From Betaproteobacteria bacterium RBG_16_58_11 (GTDB taxonomy: Bacteria > Pseudomonadota > Gammaproteobacteria > Burkholderiales > Thiobacteraceae), in assembly GCA_001770235.1 (NCBI GenBank), contig MEQN01000146.1, positions 2,015 through 8,991 of the forward strand: DNA of 6,977 nt, written 5' to 3'. A model generated the notes under the pieces. It saw only the letters and a list, made by a program, of their open reading frames with translations, was not told the origin of the DNA and ran no database searches. How positions within the stretch are numbered: the first letter of the stretch is position 1; each line of letters begins with the position of its first letter. A program made the position numbers and the translations under genes. This document shows positions 1-4,612 of the stretch, one piece after another.

Positions 1-57
1 CCTTACCAGGTGCGCGATGCTAGGCAGTATCTTGAAAATTTTGGAGTGAAACCATGA
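1..57 (+). CDS. hicA: HicA-family toxin, C-terminal end only (cut by window edge)
   Basis: Frame 1 is open from the first base to a TGA at 55-57 and reads [18 protein letters not shown]. This resembles the C-terminal extension after the dsRBD-like fold of some HicA mRNA interferases. The stronger evidence is position: the frame ends in a 4-nt ATGA overlap with hicB, the usual toxin-first order of hicAB operons, in which HicA cleaves mRNA and HicB neutralises it. The catalytic His lies outside the window. With only 18 codons visible, the identity rests mainly on the neighbour. Confidence 0.68.
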   Translation, partial: PYQVRDARQYLENFGVKP

Positions 58-389
58 ACACGATGACCCACAAAGGCTTTGCGGCCCGCGTCGAATATAG
101 CGAAGAAGACGGCTGCTTTATTGGCCACATCGCCGGCATTCGGGACGTGATCGGCTTCCACGGCGAAAGCGTTGTCGAGCTGCGCACAGCCTTCGAAGAG
201 GCTGTAGAGGATTACCTGAAAACCTGCAAAAAACTCGGGGAGGAACCGAACCGCCCCTATTCCGGGCAGTTCCGCCTGCGACTTGACCCAGGATTGCACG
301 CACGCGCTGCGATGGTCGCGGAGTCCCGTGGGAAGAGCTTGAACGCTTGGGTTTCAGACGTGATCGAGAAAAGCATTACCGCTGCCTGA
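54..389 (+). CDS. hicB: HicB-family antitoxin of a type II TA module
   Basis: This 111-residue protein has the two-part HicB layout. The N-terminal part (about 8-65) is the degenerate RNase-H-like HicB domain, with [15 protein letters not shown] and the helix [20 protein letters not shown]. The C-terminal part (about 70-108) is a ribbon-helix-helix DNA-binding segment: a basic strand [12 protein letters not shown] followed by helices ending in [13 protein letters not shown]. By family knowledge the N-terminal domain blocks the HicA active site and the C-terminal domain represses the operon promoter. The ATG at 54 overlaps the upstream stop (ATGA) and has a good ribosome site, GGAG at 43-46, 7 nt upstream. 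Translation is therefore probably coupled to hicA. Length is normal for the RHH class of HicB, and no damage is seen. The promoter would lie upstream of hicA, outside the window. Confidence 0.9.
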   Translation: MNTMTHKGFAARVEYSEEDGCFIGHIAGIRDVIGFHGESVVELRTAFEEAVEDYLKTCKKLGEEPNRPYSGQFRLRLDPGLHARAAMVAESRGKSLNAWVSDVIEKSITAA

Positions 390-400
390 CGGTATCAGGC
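384..400. repeat. Small inverted repeat at the hicB stop codon
   Basis: GCCTGA (384-389) and TCAGGC (395-400) form a 6-bp stem with a 5-nt loop that includes the hicB TGA. No run of T follows, so it is a weak terminator candidate at best. It may instead be part of the decayed end of the adjacent IS21 remnant. Confidence 0.3.
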
Positions 401-448
401 AAAGCGTCGGGCAAGGTGGTTATCAGCACCAAGCCCGACTGACTGCGC

Positions 449-513
449 ATTCCACGCCATTCGGCCACCCATTCCAGCAACATCCGGCCACTGATTCCAC
501 GACCATTCGGCCG
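449..513 (-). repeat. Three tandem ~22-bp terminal repeats of an IS21-type element
   Basis: On the plus strand the units start at 449, 471 and 494, a period of 22-23 bp, and share the pattern ATTCCA, about 6 variable bases, then AT(T/C)CGGCC. Units 1 and 3 are closest to each other (ATTCCACG...CATTCGGCC) and unit 2 is more diverged. On the minus strand each reads GGCCGAATG followed by a GTGGAAT-like block. Such arrays are the expected transposase-binding sites inside the ends of IS21-family elements. Confidence 0.75.
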
Positions 514-540
514 GGTCAGTCGGAGCGACGCGACGCAGGT

Positions 541-728
541 TTGAGGGTTGTGCACCACCCGATCCAAGATGGCGTCAGCCAACGTCGGATCGCCTACCGC
601 TTCGTGCCAGTGCATGACCAGAAATTGGCTGGTGATCAGCGTGGCGCGCAGGTTATAGCGGTCACCCAGAATTTCCAGCAGGTCGCGCCGGTGGGATCGA
701 TCGTCATGCGCTGCGGAGAGATCAGAGC
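541..728 (-). pseudogene. istB: istB fragment (IS21 helper ATPase), truncated and out of frame
   Basis: On the minus strand about 60 residues match the C-terminal part of IstB, the AAA+ helper of IS21 transposition. The match includes [12 protein letters not shown], an ITSQ motif, [17 protein letters not shown] and VVHN. Intact IstB is about 250 residues; the Walker A and B regions are absent, so this is non-functional. After VVHN the reading frame runs straight into the terminal repeats. A different frame gives NLRRVAPT followed by a stop, closer to the usual short basic IstB tail, which suggests a small indel. The similarity starts at the yhaV stop codon. The open frame extends to 810 only because it crosses yhaV in an unrelated frame, so no gene start is assigned. 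Confidence 0.82.
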
Positions 729-1174
729 ACCCGGCTCTCGGCCAGAAGCGCTTGGATCGAGGACGGTACTTCACCTCGCGCGAGCATGCGTTTGAAGGCT
801 TCATACACATCGGTCTTGGAACCCGCCTTGCGCAGAGTGTCTTCGTCGTTGAACCAGACGTACACGATCAATTGCACCGGTTTCGAGGCAAAACGGAAAA
901 AGAGCCGGTAACGGTCCGGCATGCCTTTCTTTACGCGCCGCCAATTGGCATATTCCGCGCCAAGCGTTTTCCCCAGGCGGAAATCGGCATGATCCGGATC
1001 GGTGGGAACGCTTTGTGTAATGGCCTTGTACACCGATGCCAGCAGTCGCGTTTTGGGGTGGGACTTATATTTCGAGGGTTGTTGCCGGGCAAGCTTGGCG
1101 ACGGTTTGCTCCAGCTCGTCCAGCGCGGCCTTGAACAGCGTGAAGTAAAAAAGCTGCCAGCCATTGATGATCAT
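722..1174 (-). CDS. yhaV: YhaV-family type II TA toxin (RelE-like ribonuclease)
   Basis: This 150-residue protein is about the length of E. coli YhaV and follows it along its length: [12 protein letters not shown] at the N-terminus, [24 protein letters not shown], then [19 protein letters not shown] and [16 protein letters not shown]. YhaV is a RelE-superfamily endoribonuclease that cleaves mRNA and is held inactive by PrlF. The ATG (1172-1174) lies 9 nt after the prlF stop, with AAGG 7 nt upstream as ribosome site, so the two genes form one operon in the usual antitoxin-first order. The stop codon abuts an IS21 remnant, but the C-terminus (LLAESRVL) seems complete. No truncation or frameshift is seen, so the toxin is probably functional. 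This identification is by recalled family similarity, not a search. Confidence 0.92.
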   Translation of the reverse strand: MIINGWQLFYFTLFKAALDELEQTVAKLARQQPSKYKSHPKTRLLASVYKAITQSVPTDPDHADFRLGKTLGAEYANWRRVKKGMPDRYRLFFRFASKPVQLIVYVWFNDEDTLRKAGSKTDVYEAFKRMLARGEVPSSIQALLAESRVL

Positions 1175-1183
1175 TACGCAGCC

Positions 1184-1519
1184 TTACTCGACATCGACGC
1201 CTTCGACCAGCTTGCCGATGCGGGCAAGCTGCTCGCGATCCACCGGTTCAATCAACTCCGGGTGTTCGGCCATCTGCTTCTCAAGGAAATGCAAAAAACC
1301 CAGCATGACTGGATCGGCATCGTCATTCTTTGATGATCGGCGCATTCCCTTCGCCGATAACAAAACCTGACCATCGGCCAATACCGTGGCGCGCACTTCA
1401 CCGTTGAACTCGGGATGCGCCTTGAAGAAAGCGGCATCCAAGCGGATACCCTTGGAATTTCCGACCGGCGTGACTTTGCCGCCGTATTGCTCGGTGTGTG
1501 TTTCGACAGTGGCTGCCAT
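1184..1519 (-). CDS. prlF: PrlF-family antitoxin (AbrB-type DNA-binding)
   Basis: This protein has 111 residues, as in E. coli PrlF (SohA). The N-terminal half (about 12-57) is an AbrB/MazE-type swapped-hairpin DNA-binding domain with GGKVTPVGNSKGIRLDAAFF and VLADGQVLLSAKG. The C-terminal half carries the PrlF-specific part that binds YhaV, seen as PVMLGFLHFLEKQM and LVEGVDVE and comparable with the NAFLRFLD and LVAGMDV segments of E. coli PrlF. It should neutralise YhaV and, with it, repress its own promoter. The ATG at 1517-1519 is preceded by GAGG (1525-1528 on the other strand) at 5 nt. A near-consensus promoter and an inverted repeat lie directly upstream. Unlike E. coli PrlF, the N-terminal segment more resembles MazE in its VGNSKGIRL motif. 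Confidence 0.9.
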   Translation of the reverse strand: MAATVETHTEQYGGKVTPVGNSKGIRLDAAFFKAHPEFNGEVRATVLADGQVLLSAKGMRRSSKNDDADPVMLGFLHFLEKQMAEHPELIEPVDREQLARIGKLVEGVDVE

Positions 1520-1525
1520 GCTTGC

Positions 1526-1550
1526 CTCACAATGTGGTTACAGATGTGAG
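1526..1550. promoter_or_regulatory. Candidate PrlF/YhaV operator (inverted repeat)
   Basis: CTCACA (1526-1531) and TGTGAG (1545-1550) are perfect inverted 6-bp arms with centres 19 bp apart, close to two helical turns. They span the predicted start site and leader just downstream of the -10 box. The spacing suits a dimeric repressor, and PrlF-YhaV is known to autoregulate. Assigning this repeat to PrlF is inference. Confidence 0.5.
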
Positions 1551-1553
1551 TAC

Positions 1554-1582
1554 ATTATATAAGTCGCCCAGGCTTGTGTCCA
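1554..1582 (-). promoter_or_regulatory. Promoter of prlF-yhaV
   Basis: On the minus strand TGGACA (1577-1582, 5 of 6 matches to the sigma-70 -35) is separated by 17 bp from a perfect TATAAT (1554-1559). Transcription should start near 1547, giving a leader of about 27 nt with the GAGG ribosome site. This is the best-matching promoter in the window. Confidence 0.78.
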
Positions 1583-1598
1583 GCAGAGGGCGCTTGAA

Positions 1599-1623
1599 GC
1601 CAATCTTGCCAATTTTTGCCAAT
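1599..1623 (+). repeat. Three GCCAAT direct repeats over the parDE promoter
   Basis: GCCAAT occurs at 1599-1604, 1608-1613 and 1618-1623, about one helical turn apart; the last two share the longer unit TTGCCAAT. The array overlaps the -35 and spacer, a good place for a ribbon-helix-helix repressor such as ParD to bind several dimers on one DNA face. The role as operator is inferred. Confidence 0.5.
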
Positions 1624-1634
1624 GAAGCTAGTAT
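1606..1634 (+). promoter_or_regulatory. Promoter of parDE (predicted leaderless transcript)
   Basis: TTGCCA (1606-1611, 5 of 6 to the -35) and TAGTAT (1629-1634, 4 of 6 to the -10) are 17 bp apart. Position +1 would fall at 1641, the A of the parD ATG. No Shine-Dalgarno sequence precedes that ATG, which agrees with a leaderless mRNA. Confidence 0.5.
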
Positions 1635-1640
1635 TTAAAT

Positions 1641-1880
1641 ATGAGCACGATGAACATTTCCTTGCCCGATTCCCTAAAGACCTTCGTGGATGAGCAGGTC
1701 GCAAACCGAGGCTACGGCACTAGCAGCGAGTACGTGCGCGAGTTGATCCGCAAAGACCAGGATCGGCTGCACCTGCGCGACCTCCTGCTCCAAGGAGCCG
1801 CTTCCGCTCCCGCCGCCGAGGCCACCAGCGCCTACTTCGATAGCCTGCGCGATCGCGTCCGCCGGCATGCCCGCGGGTGA
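1641..1880 (+). CDS. parD: ParD-family antitoxin
   Basis: This 79-residue ParD antitoxin has a ribbon-helix-helix N-terminus: strand MNISLPDSL, helix KTFVDEQVANRG, then GTSSEYVRELIRKDQDRL (about residues 4-45). A C-terminal tail (about 46-79) is rich in Ala, Arg and Asp and would wrap ParE. By family knowledge, ParD dimers repress the operon and neutralise ParE. The gene overlaps parE by 4 nt (GTGA), so the two are translationally coupled. The ATG at 1641 is preferred because the strand MNISLP needs only three residues before it. No Shine-Dalgarno sequence is visible, and the -10 lies so close that the mRNA may be leaderless. Confidence 0.9.
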   Translation: MSTMNISLPDSLKTFVDEQVANRGYGTSSEYVRELIRKDQDRLHLRDLLLQGAASAPAAEATSAYFDSLRDRVRRHARG

Positions 1881-2206
1881 AAGCCAAGCCGGTCATTCCT
1901 CGCGAACTGGCCAACCGGGATATAGATGAGGCAATCGCGTACTATCTAAACGAGGGCTCCGAACCATCTGCCATCGGCTTCATCAATGCCTTGCAGCAAG
2001 CGTACCTTCATATCAGCCGCCATCCAGCGACCGGCTCTCCGCGCTACGGCCACGAGTTGGAAATCCCGGGGCTACGCTCCTGGCCCTTGAAGCGCTACTC
2101 CCATTTGGTCTTCTACGTCGAACGCGAGGATCATATTGACGTATGGCGAGTGCTGCACAGCCAACGAGACATCCCCGCCTGGATGCATGAGCCCGAGAAA
2201 CCCTGA
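1877..2206 (+). CDS. parE: ParE-family toxin (RelE/ParE superfamily)
   Basis: This 109-residue ParE/RelE-superfamily toxin has a helical N-terminal hairpin (about 9-52; IDEAIAYYLNEG and AIGFINALQQAYLHI). The core follows: HPATGSPRYG, PGLRSWPLKRYSHLVFYV and the terminal strand VWRVLHSQRDIPAWM. The last two blocks are characteristic of ParE. Members best studied inhibit DNA gyrase rather than cleave mRNA; the target here is not known. The start is GTG (1877-1879), fixed by the 4-nt overlap with the parD stop and by ParE length; no in-frame ATG lies near. The protein looks complete. Confidence 0.9.
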   Translation: MKAKPVIPRELANRDIDEAIAYYLNEGSEPSAIGFINALQQAYLHISRHPATGSPRYGHELEIPGLRSWPLKRYSHLVFYVEREDHIDVWRVLHSQRDIPAWMHEPEKP

Positions 2207-2389
2207 CGGCAATCACCTCTATGGGTCGTCCATTGCCGCCATCGAGCAAGCGGCCTATGAAAATAGGCGCGCAGTTCCCATTCGCAAGCTTCTGGGCTGC
2301 AGACCGGGCAGAGCTCACACCCGCCACGCCCTGCGCTCACTGCAACAACTGCATGGTAGTCAACTTGTCCGGGCGGGATTGTGTCCGTC

Positions 2390-2403
2390 TCGCCTTACGG
2401 CGA
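2390..2403. repeat. Hairpin 1 of a cluster
   Basis: TCGCC (2390-2394) pairs with GGCGA (2399-2403) around a TTAC loop. It is a short stem, notable mainly because two stronger hairpins follow within 75 bp. Confidence 0.4.
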
Positions 2404-2411
2404 TCCAGCCA

Positions 2412-2439
2412 TCTTTCGCCGCTCGTTGGCGGCGAAAGA
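2412..2439. repeat. Hairpin 2 of a cluster, 11-bp perfect stem
   Basis: TCTTTCGCCGC (2412-2422) and GCGGCGAAAGA (2429-2439) form an 11-bp perfect stem with a 6-nt loop, TCGTTG. No T-run follows on either strand, so it is not a classical intrinsic terminator. Confidence 0.65.
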
Positions 2440-2456
2440 CCGCGCTGCGCGCGTCC

Positions 2457-2475
2457 AGCCGAGCAGTGCTCGGCT
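2457..2475. repeat. Hairpin 3 of a cluster, near-perfect palindrome
   Basis: AGCCGAGCA (2457-2465) and TGCTCGGCT (2467-2475) are perfect inverted 9-bp arms around a single G. As RNA this gives an 8-bp stem with a tight AGT loop; as DNA it could be a protein-binding palindrome. Confidence 0.6.
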
Positions 2476-2498
2476 AGTCGAACCGGCGGCTTCTCTTA

Positions 2499-2564
2499 CC
2501 CGCCCTCTCCGCCAATAAAAAAACCGACCACGCGGTCGGTTTGTTTATTGGCGGAGAGGGCGGG
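2499..2564. repeat. 21-bp perfect inverted repeat containing the tRNA-Ser 3' end
   Basis: The arm at 2499-2519 is the exact reverse complement of 2544-2564. The right arm covers the last 16 nt of the tRNA-Ser gene (2549-2564: CCA, discriminator base, acceptor 3' strand and part of the T arm) plus 5 nt of trailer. The terminator hairpin lies between the arms, so with one A/G mismatch the whole stretch could fold as a roughly 31-bp stem with a 4-nt loop. The left arm is thus an inverted copy of the tRNA 3' end. Confidence 0.85.
2517..2542 (-). terminator. Intrinsic terminator of tRNA-Ser
   Basis: On the minus strand, downstream of the tRNA, the stem pairs 2534-2542 with 2521-2529 (core ACCGACC/GGTCGGT) around a 4-nt loop (GCGT) and is followed by a run of seven T. 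It starts about 7 nt after the CCA end. The A-rich left flank gives only a short U run on the plus strand, so it mainly serves the tRNA. Confidence 0.88.
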
Positions 2565-2639
2565 ATTCGAACCCGCGTTAGGATATTATCCTAAACACGC
2601 TTTCCAGGCGTGCGACTTAAACCGCTCATCCACCTCTCC
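2549..2639 (-). tRNA. tRNA-Ser, anticodon GGA
   Basis: The gene is 91 nt including an encoded CCA. The acceptor stem GGAGAGG/CCTCTCC closes with discriminator G. The D-arm region is GATGAGCGGTTTAAGTC. The anticodon stem CACGC/GCGTG encloses the loop CTGGAAA with anticodon GGA (plus-strand 2603-2605), reading UCC and UCU. A long variable arm (TAGGATAATATCCTA) marks it as class II serine tRNA. The T arm is GCGGGTTCGAATCCCGC. All key bases are intact, so the gene should be functional. Its 3' end is repeated in inverted form beyond the terminator. Confidence 0.97.
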
Positions 2640-2651
2640 GGAAAGGCGGCA

Positions 2652-2680
2652 AGGATAAACTATTACCGCTTTTCGGACAA
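2652..2680 (-). promoter_or_regulatory. Candidate promoter of tRNA-Ser
   Basis: On the minus strand TTGTCC (2675-2680, 4 of 6) and TATCCT (2652-2657, 4 of 6) are 17 bp apart. The -10 ends 12 nt before the tRNA, and the intervening bases start GC-rich (TGCCGCC), the discriminator type associated with stringent control of stable RNA genes. The hexamers are only moderate matches. Confidence 0.45.
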
Positions 2681-2707
2681 GCTAAATGACGCTAGCTTAT
2701 TGATCGC

Positions 2708-3610
2708 ATGGTAAAATTTTCAAAAATACGCAACCCTTTACACTCCATGACCAACGCCGATCTCCCGCTACTCAAACAACTCAGCGTCAACAGTGAGCCG
2801 TATCACGACCCGCTCTCGCGCTTGAATTGGGATGAGTTGAATCTGGGTGATTTCTGGCTGCCGCCCGCAGCGCTTTCGCTTGCTGGATTGCCTGCGTTTG
2901 AACGCCAGGATGAGCAAGTTAAACGCCGCTTATCGCAATATGAGTTTGTGAATTTCATCCAGGCCGGGTTGTGGCTGGAGGGCCTTTTTGTCGAACGGCT
3001 GAGTAAGGCACTCAAGCACACCGAATCGTTGGCGGAATACGCTTACTGCTTGCATGAGATTCGCGAGGAGGCTGGACATAGCTTGATGTTTCTGAAGCTG
3101 ATGGAAAAGAGCGGTCTGCATTTGCCGGCGAATAGCTTCCAGCGGCCGTGGCTGGCGGATTTTCTTGGACGCCATGCGCCGATGCATTCGCGCTTGTTTT
3201 GCTTGGCGGTGGTGATTGGGGAGGAAGTGCCCGACCGGCTGAACCGCTATGTGCGTGCCAATGGCGACACGGTCAATCCCTTGATCAAGGATATGTGTCG
3301 GCTGCACATCATCGACGAGGCGCGCCATATCGCTCGCGCCCGTGGCGAATTGGAACGGGGGCTGGAACACACCGCGCCGCTCACGCGCAAGCTGCTTTCA
3401 GCTTGGGTACGGGCATTGATCGCGCAATTTGTGCGCGCTTTTTATCTGCCGCGCGCCGATGTCTATGAACTGGCGGGGCTCACGCCCGGCCGCCAATGGC
3501 GCGCGCTGGCGCACAACAATCCGGTGCGCCTGGAATTTGTCGCGCAGAACCTCCGCCCCACGATCAACCTGCTCGCGCGCCACGGCTTGTTGGTGACGCC
3601 GCGCACTTAA
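2708..3610 (+). CDS. AurF-like diiron oxygenase
   Basis: This mostly helical protein of about 300 residues resembles the p-aminobenzoate N-oxygenase (AurF) family, ferritin-like enzymes using a diiron centre and O2. Candidate ligands, numbered from this start, are E91 (LWLEGLF), E121 and H124 (EEAGH), E173 (GEEVPDR), H200, E204 and H207 (LHIIDEARH). The H-x3-E-x2-H spacing and the 27-residue gap from E173 match the recalled AurF pattern of seven ligands, so the site looks intact. AurF itself oxidises an arylamine to a nitro group; the substrate here is unknown and no biosynthetic cluster surrounds it. The start is uncertain. ATG 2708 has no Shine-Dalgarno, and an extended -10 (TGGTAAAAT, 2709-2717) overlaps it, which would favour ATG 2747 (MTNADLP). 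Its stop shares TTAA with the convergent hydrolase gene. Confidence 0.82.
   Translation: MVKFSKIRNPLHSMTNADLPLLKQLSVNSEPYHDPLSRLNWDELNLGDFWLPPAALSLAGLPAFERQDEQVKRRLSQYEFVNFIQAGLWLEGLFVERLSKALKHTESLAEYAYCLHEIREEAGHSLMFLKLMEKSGLHLPANSFQRPWLADFLGRHAPMHSRLFCLAVVIGEEVPDRLNRYVRANGDTVNPLIKDMCRLHIIDEARHIARARGELERGLEHTAPLTRKLLSAWVRALIAQFVRAFYLPRADVYELAGLTPGRQWRALAHNNPVRLEFVAQNLRPTINLLARHGLLVTPRT
3607..3610. other. TTAA shared by two convergent stop codons
   Basis: The palindrome TTAA supplies TAA for the oxygenase gene (3608-3610, plus) and TAA for the hydrolase gene (3607-3609, minus). No hairpin terminator lies between them, so the two mRNAs must overlap at their 3' ends unless Rho acts. Confidence 0.9.
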
Positions 3611-4530
3611 AAATTTGCCGCTTCCACTTCAAGATAGGCACGGTTGATATTGCCGCCCATTTGGTCTTCGAAATGATGCAGTTTTTTCCATTGCGACAGG
3701 TCTAGCGTCTTGCGAATCTCGGCGTCACTCAAACCTTTTTTGTAACCCGCTTCCACCCCCGCATACAAACTCGCCATGCGTTTGTGCATGGCCGCCACGT
3801 CGGCTTTGCTCATGAGCGGGCCATGGCCGGGCACAATGGTTTTGGCATCGGTTTTTTGAATCTCATCCAGGGTGCCGATCCAGGTTTTAACATGGCCGTC
3901 GCGGAAATTCGGAGTGATGTGATTGACCAGGATATCGCCGCCCATCAACACTTTGTCGTCCGGCAAATACACGATGAGATCGCCGGGCGTATGCGAGCCC
4001 TTGGGCGCCCACAGCACGATCTTCACGCCATCGATCATGCGTTCGGTGCGCGTATCCTGCGCGACCGTCACGTTGGCGGGCACCGGCTTGGTGTTGGGAA
4101 ATTTGCTGCCGCTCAGGGTCTGCACCATGTCGATCCACTCGTAGCCGGTCTTCTCCACCAGTTCTTTGCATTGTTGGGTGCTGATCACCTCGGCGCCTTT
4201 GAACGCGATGTTGCCGAGCGTGTGATCGCCGTGATGATGGGTGTTGATGATGTGCGTCACCGGCTTCGGCGTCAGCTTGGCGATCGCCTTGGCCAGGTGC
4301 TTGCCGATTTCATCGGTAAAACCGGTATCGACCAGGATGACGCCCTTTTCGCCGATGATGACGGTTGCGTTCACCATATAGCCCTGGTTGCTTTTATTGG
4401 GCAATTCCATCGGGCCGAGCAGCGCATACACCCGCTCGTTTATTTTTTGCACCTTGGGCGCGGGCAAGGACGCGGCTTGCGCCAGGGTGGAAACCAATAT
4501 TAGCAAGCTTGCGGCGACGATCGTTCGCAT
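3607..4530 (-). CDS. Exported metallo-beta-lactamase-fold hydrolase
   Basis: This 307-residue protein has a Sec signal peptide (MRTIVAASLLILVSTLAQA, likely cut after A19 at AQA-AS), so it should act in the periplasm. The fold's metal motifs are all present: H98-x-H100-x-D102-H103 (THHHGDH), H180 (GSHTPGD), D199 (MGGDI) and H236 (PGHGP). This set, with Asp at the bridging position, fits the glyoxalase-II-like hydrolases more than classical B1 beta-lactamases, so antibiotic hydrolysis should not be assumed. A C-terminal helical part (about 243-307) follows the fold. The ATG at 4528-4530 is chosen because it begins the signal peptide and has GGAG 6 nt upstream; an in-frame ATG at 4572 would add 14 residues ahead of it. 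The gene is divergent from the kinase gene (82 bp apart) and convergent with the diiron oxygenase. Substrate unknown. Confidence 0.9.
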   Translation of the reverse strand: MRTIVAASLLILVSTLAQAASLPAPKVQKINERVYALLGPMELPNKSNQGYMVNATVIIGEKGVILVDTGFTDEIGKHLAKAIAKLTPKPVTHIINTHHHGDHTLGNIAFKGAEVISTQQCKELVEKTGYEWIDMVQTLSGSKFPNTKPVPANVTVAQDTRTERMIDGVKIVLWAPKGSHTPGDLIVYLPDDKVLMGGDILVNHITPNFRDGHVKTWIGTLDEIQKTDAKTIVPGHGPLMSKADVAAMHKRMASLYAGVEAGYKKGLSDAEIRKTLDLSQWKKLHHFEDQMGGNINRAYLEVEAANF

Positions 4531-4596
4531 GACACTCTCCATGATTTTCAGTATTCGTAGCTTAAATTGCATCCGGTATTAGAAGCAATACCCGCA

Positions 4597-4605
4597 TGCT
4601 AACAT
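4597..4605 (+). promoter_or_regulatory. Extended -10-like element before the kinase gene
   Basis: TGC followed by TAACAT (4600-4605, 4 of 6 to TATAAT) has the TGn extension. Transcription would begin near 4612, one base before the ATG. No good -35 is seen, so this is tentative. Confidence 0.32.
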
Positions 4606-4612
4606 CAGCCTC

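Larger units (their letters stand above)
440..728 (-). mobile_element. IS21-family insertion sequence remnant (istB end plus terminal repeats)
   Basis: Read on the minus strand, the segment holds the 3' part of an istB gene followed by a tandem array of ~22-bp repeats. This is how the istB-side end of an IS21-family element is organised, where multiple terminal repeats bind the IstA transposase. The istA gene, the first three quarters of istB and the other end are missing. The exact terminal base is uncertain; the outer end probably lies between about 387 and 448. The inner edge coincides with the yhaV stop codon at 722-724, so the junction looks like an old rearrangement that joined the TA module to a broken IS. 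The element cannot be mobile by itself. Confidence 0.75.
2207..2498. other. Non-coding gap between parE and the tRNA-Ser terminator
   Basis: No convincing gene is seen in about 290 bp. Open frames crossing this stretch have biased, low-complexity translations and run through the tRNA on the wrong strand. The first half (2207-2385) shows nothing recognisable. The second half holds a series of hairpins described separately. It may be the edge of the accessory region next to the tRNA gene. Confidence 0.6.

Noticed and set aside
449..513. The three 22-bp repeats as a CRISPR array
   Set aside because: There are no unique spacers between units; the period equals the repeat length, and the location beside istB fits IS21 ends.
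376..810. Minus-strand 144-aa frame as a complete gene
   Set aside because: Only about 60 codons match IstB; the start lies inside yhaV and the end runs through IS terminal repeats. Reported as a pseudogene instead.
752..1333. Plus-strand open frame of 193 aa
   Set aside because: It lies antisense to yhaV and prlF, both of which have clear family matches, ribosome sites and a promoter.
390..2500. TA genes as integron cassettes with attC sites
   Set aside because: I looked for paired RYYYAAC/GTTRRRY-type boxes flanking the modules and saw none; TA genes also lie in mixed orientations.
2499..2564. tRNA 3'-end repeat as an attL/attR pair
   Set aside because: The copy is inverted and only about 25 bp away with the terminator between; integrase sites give direct repeats flanking the inserted DNA.
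2221..2658. Long plus-strand open frame (145 aa) across the tRNA
   Set aside because: Its second half is the antisense translation of tRNA-Ser (ERAGFEPALGY...), a well-known false protein type; the first half is biased and crosses hairpins and the terminator.
3784..4503. Plus-strand open frame of 239 aa, rich in His, Asp, Gly
   Set aside because: It is the antisense shadow of the metallo-beta-lactamase-fold gene, whose metal motifs are unambiguous.
3607..4530. Hydrolase as an antibiotic-resistance metallo-beta-lactamase
   Set aside because: The ligand set lacks the B1 Cys and follows a general glyoxalase-II-like pattern; no resistance genes lie nearby.
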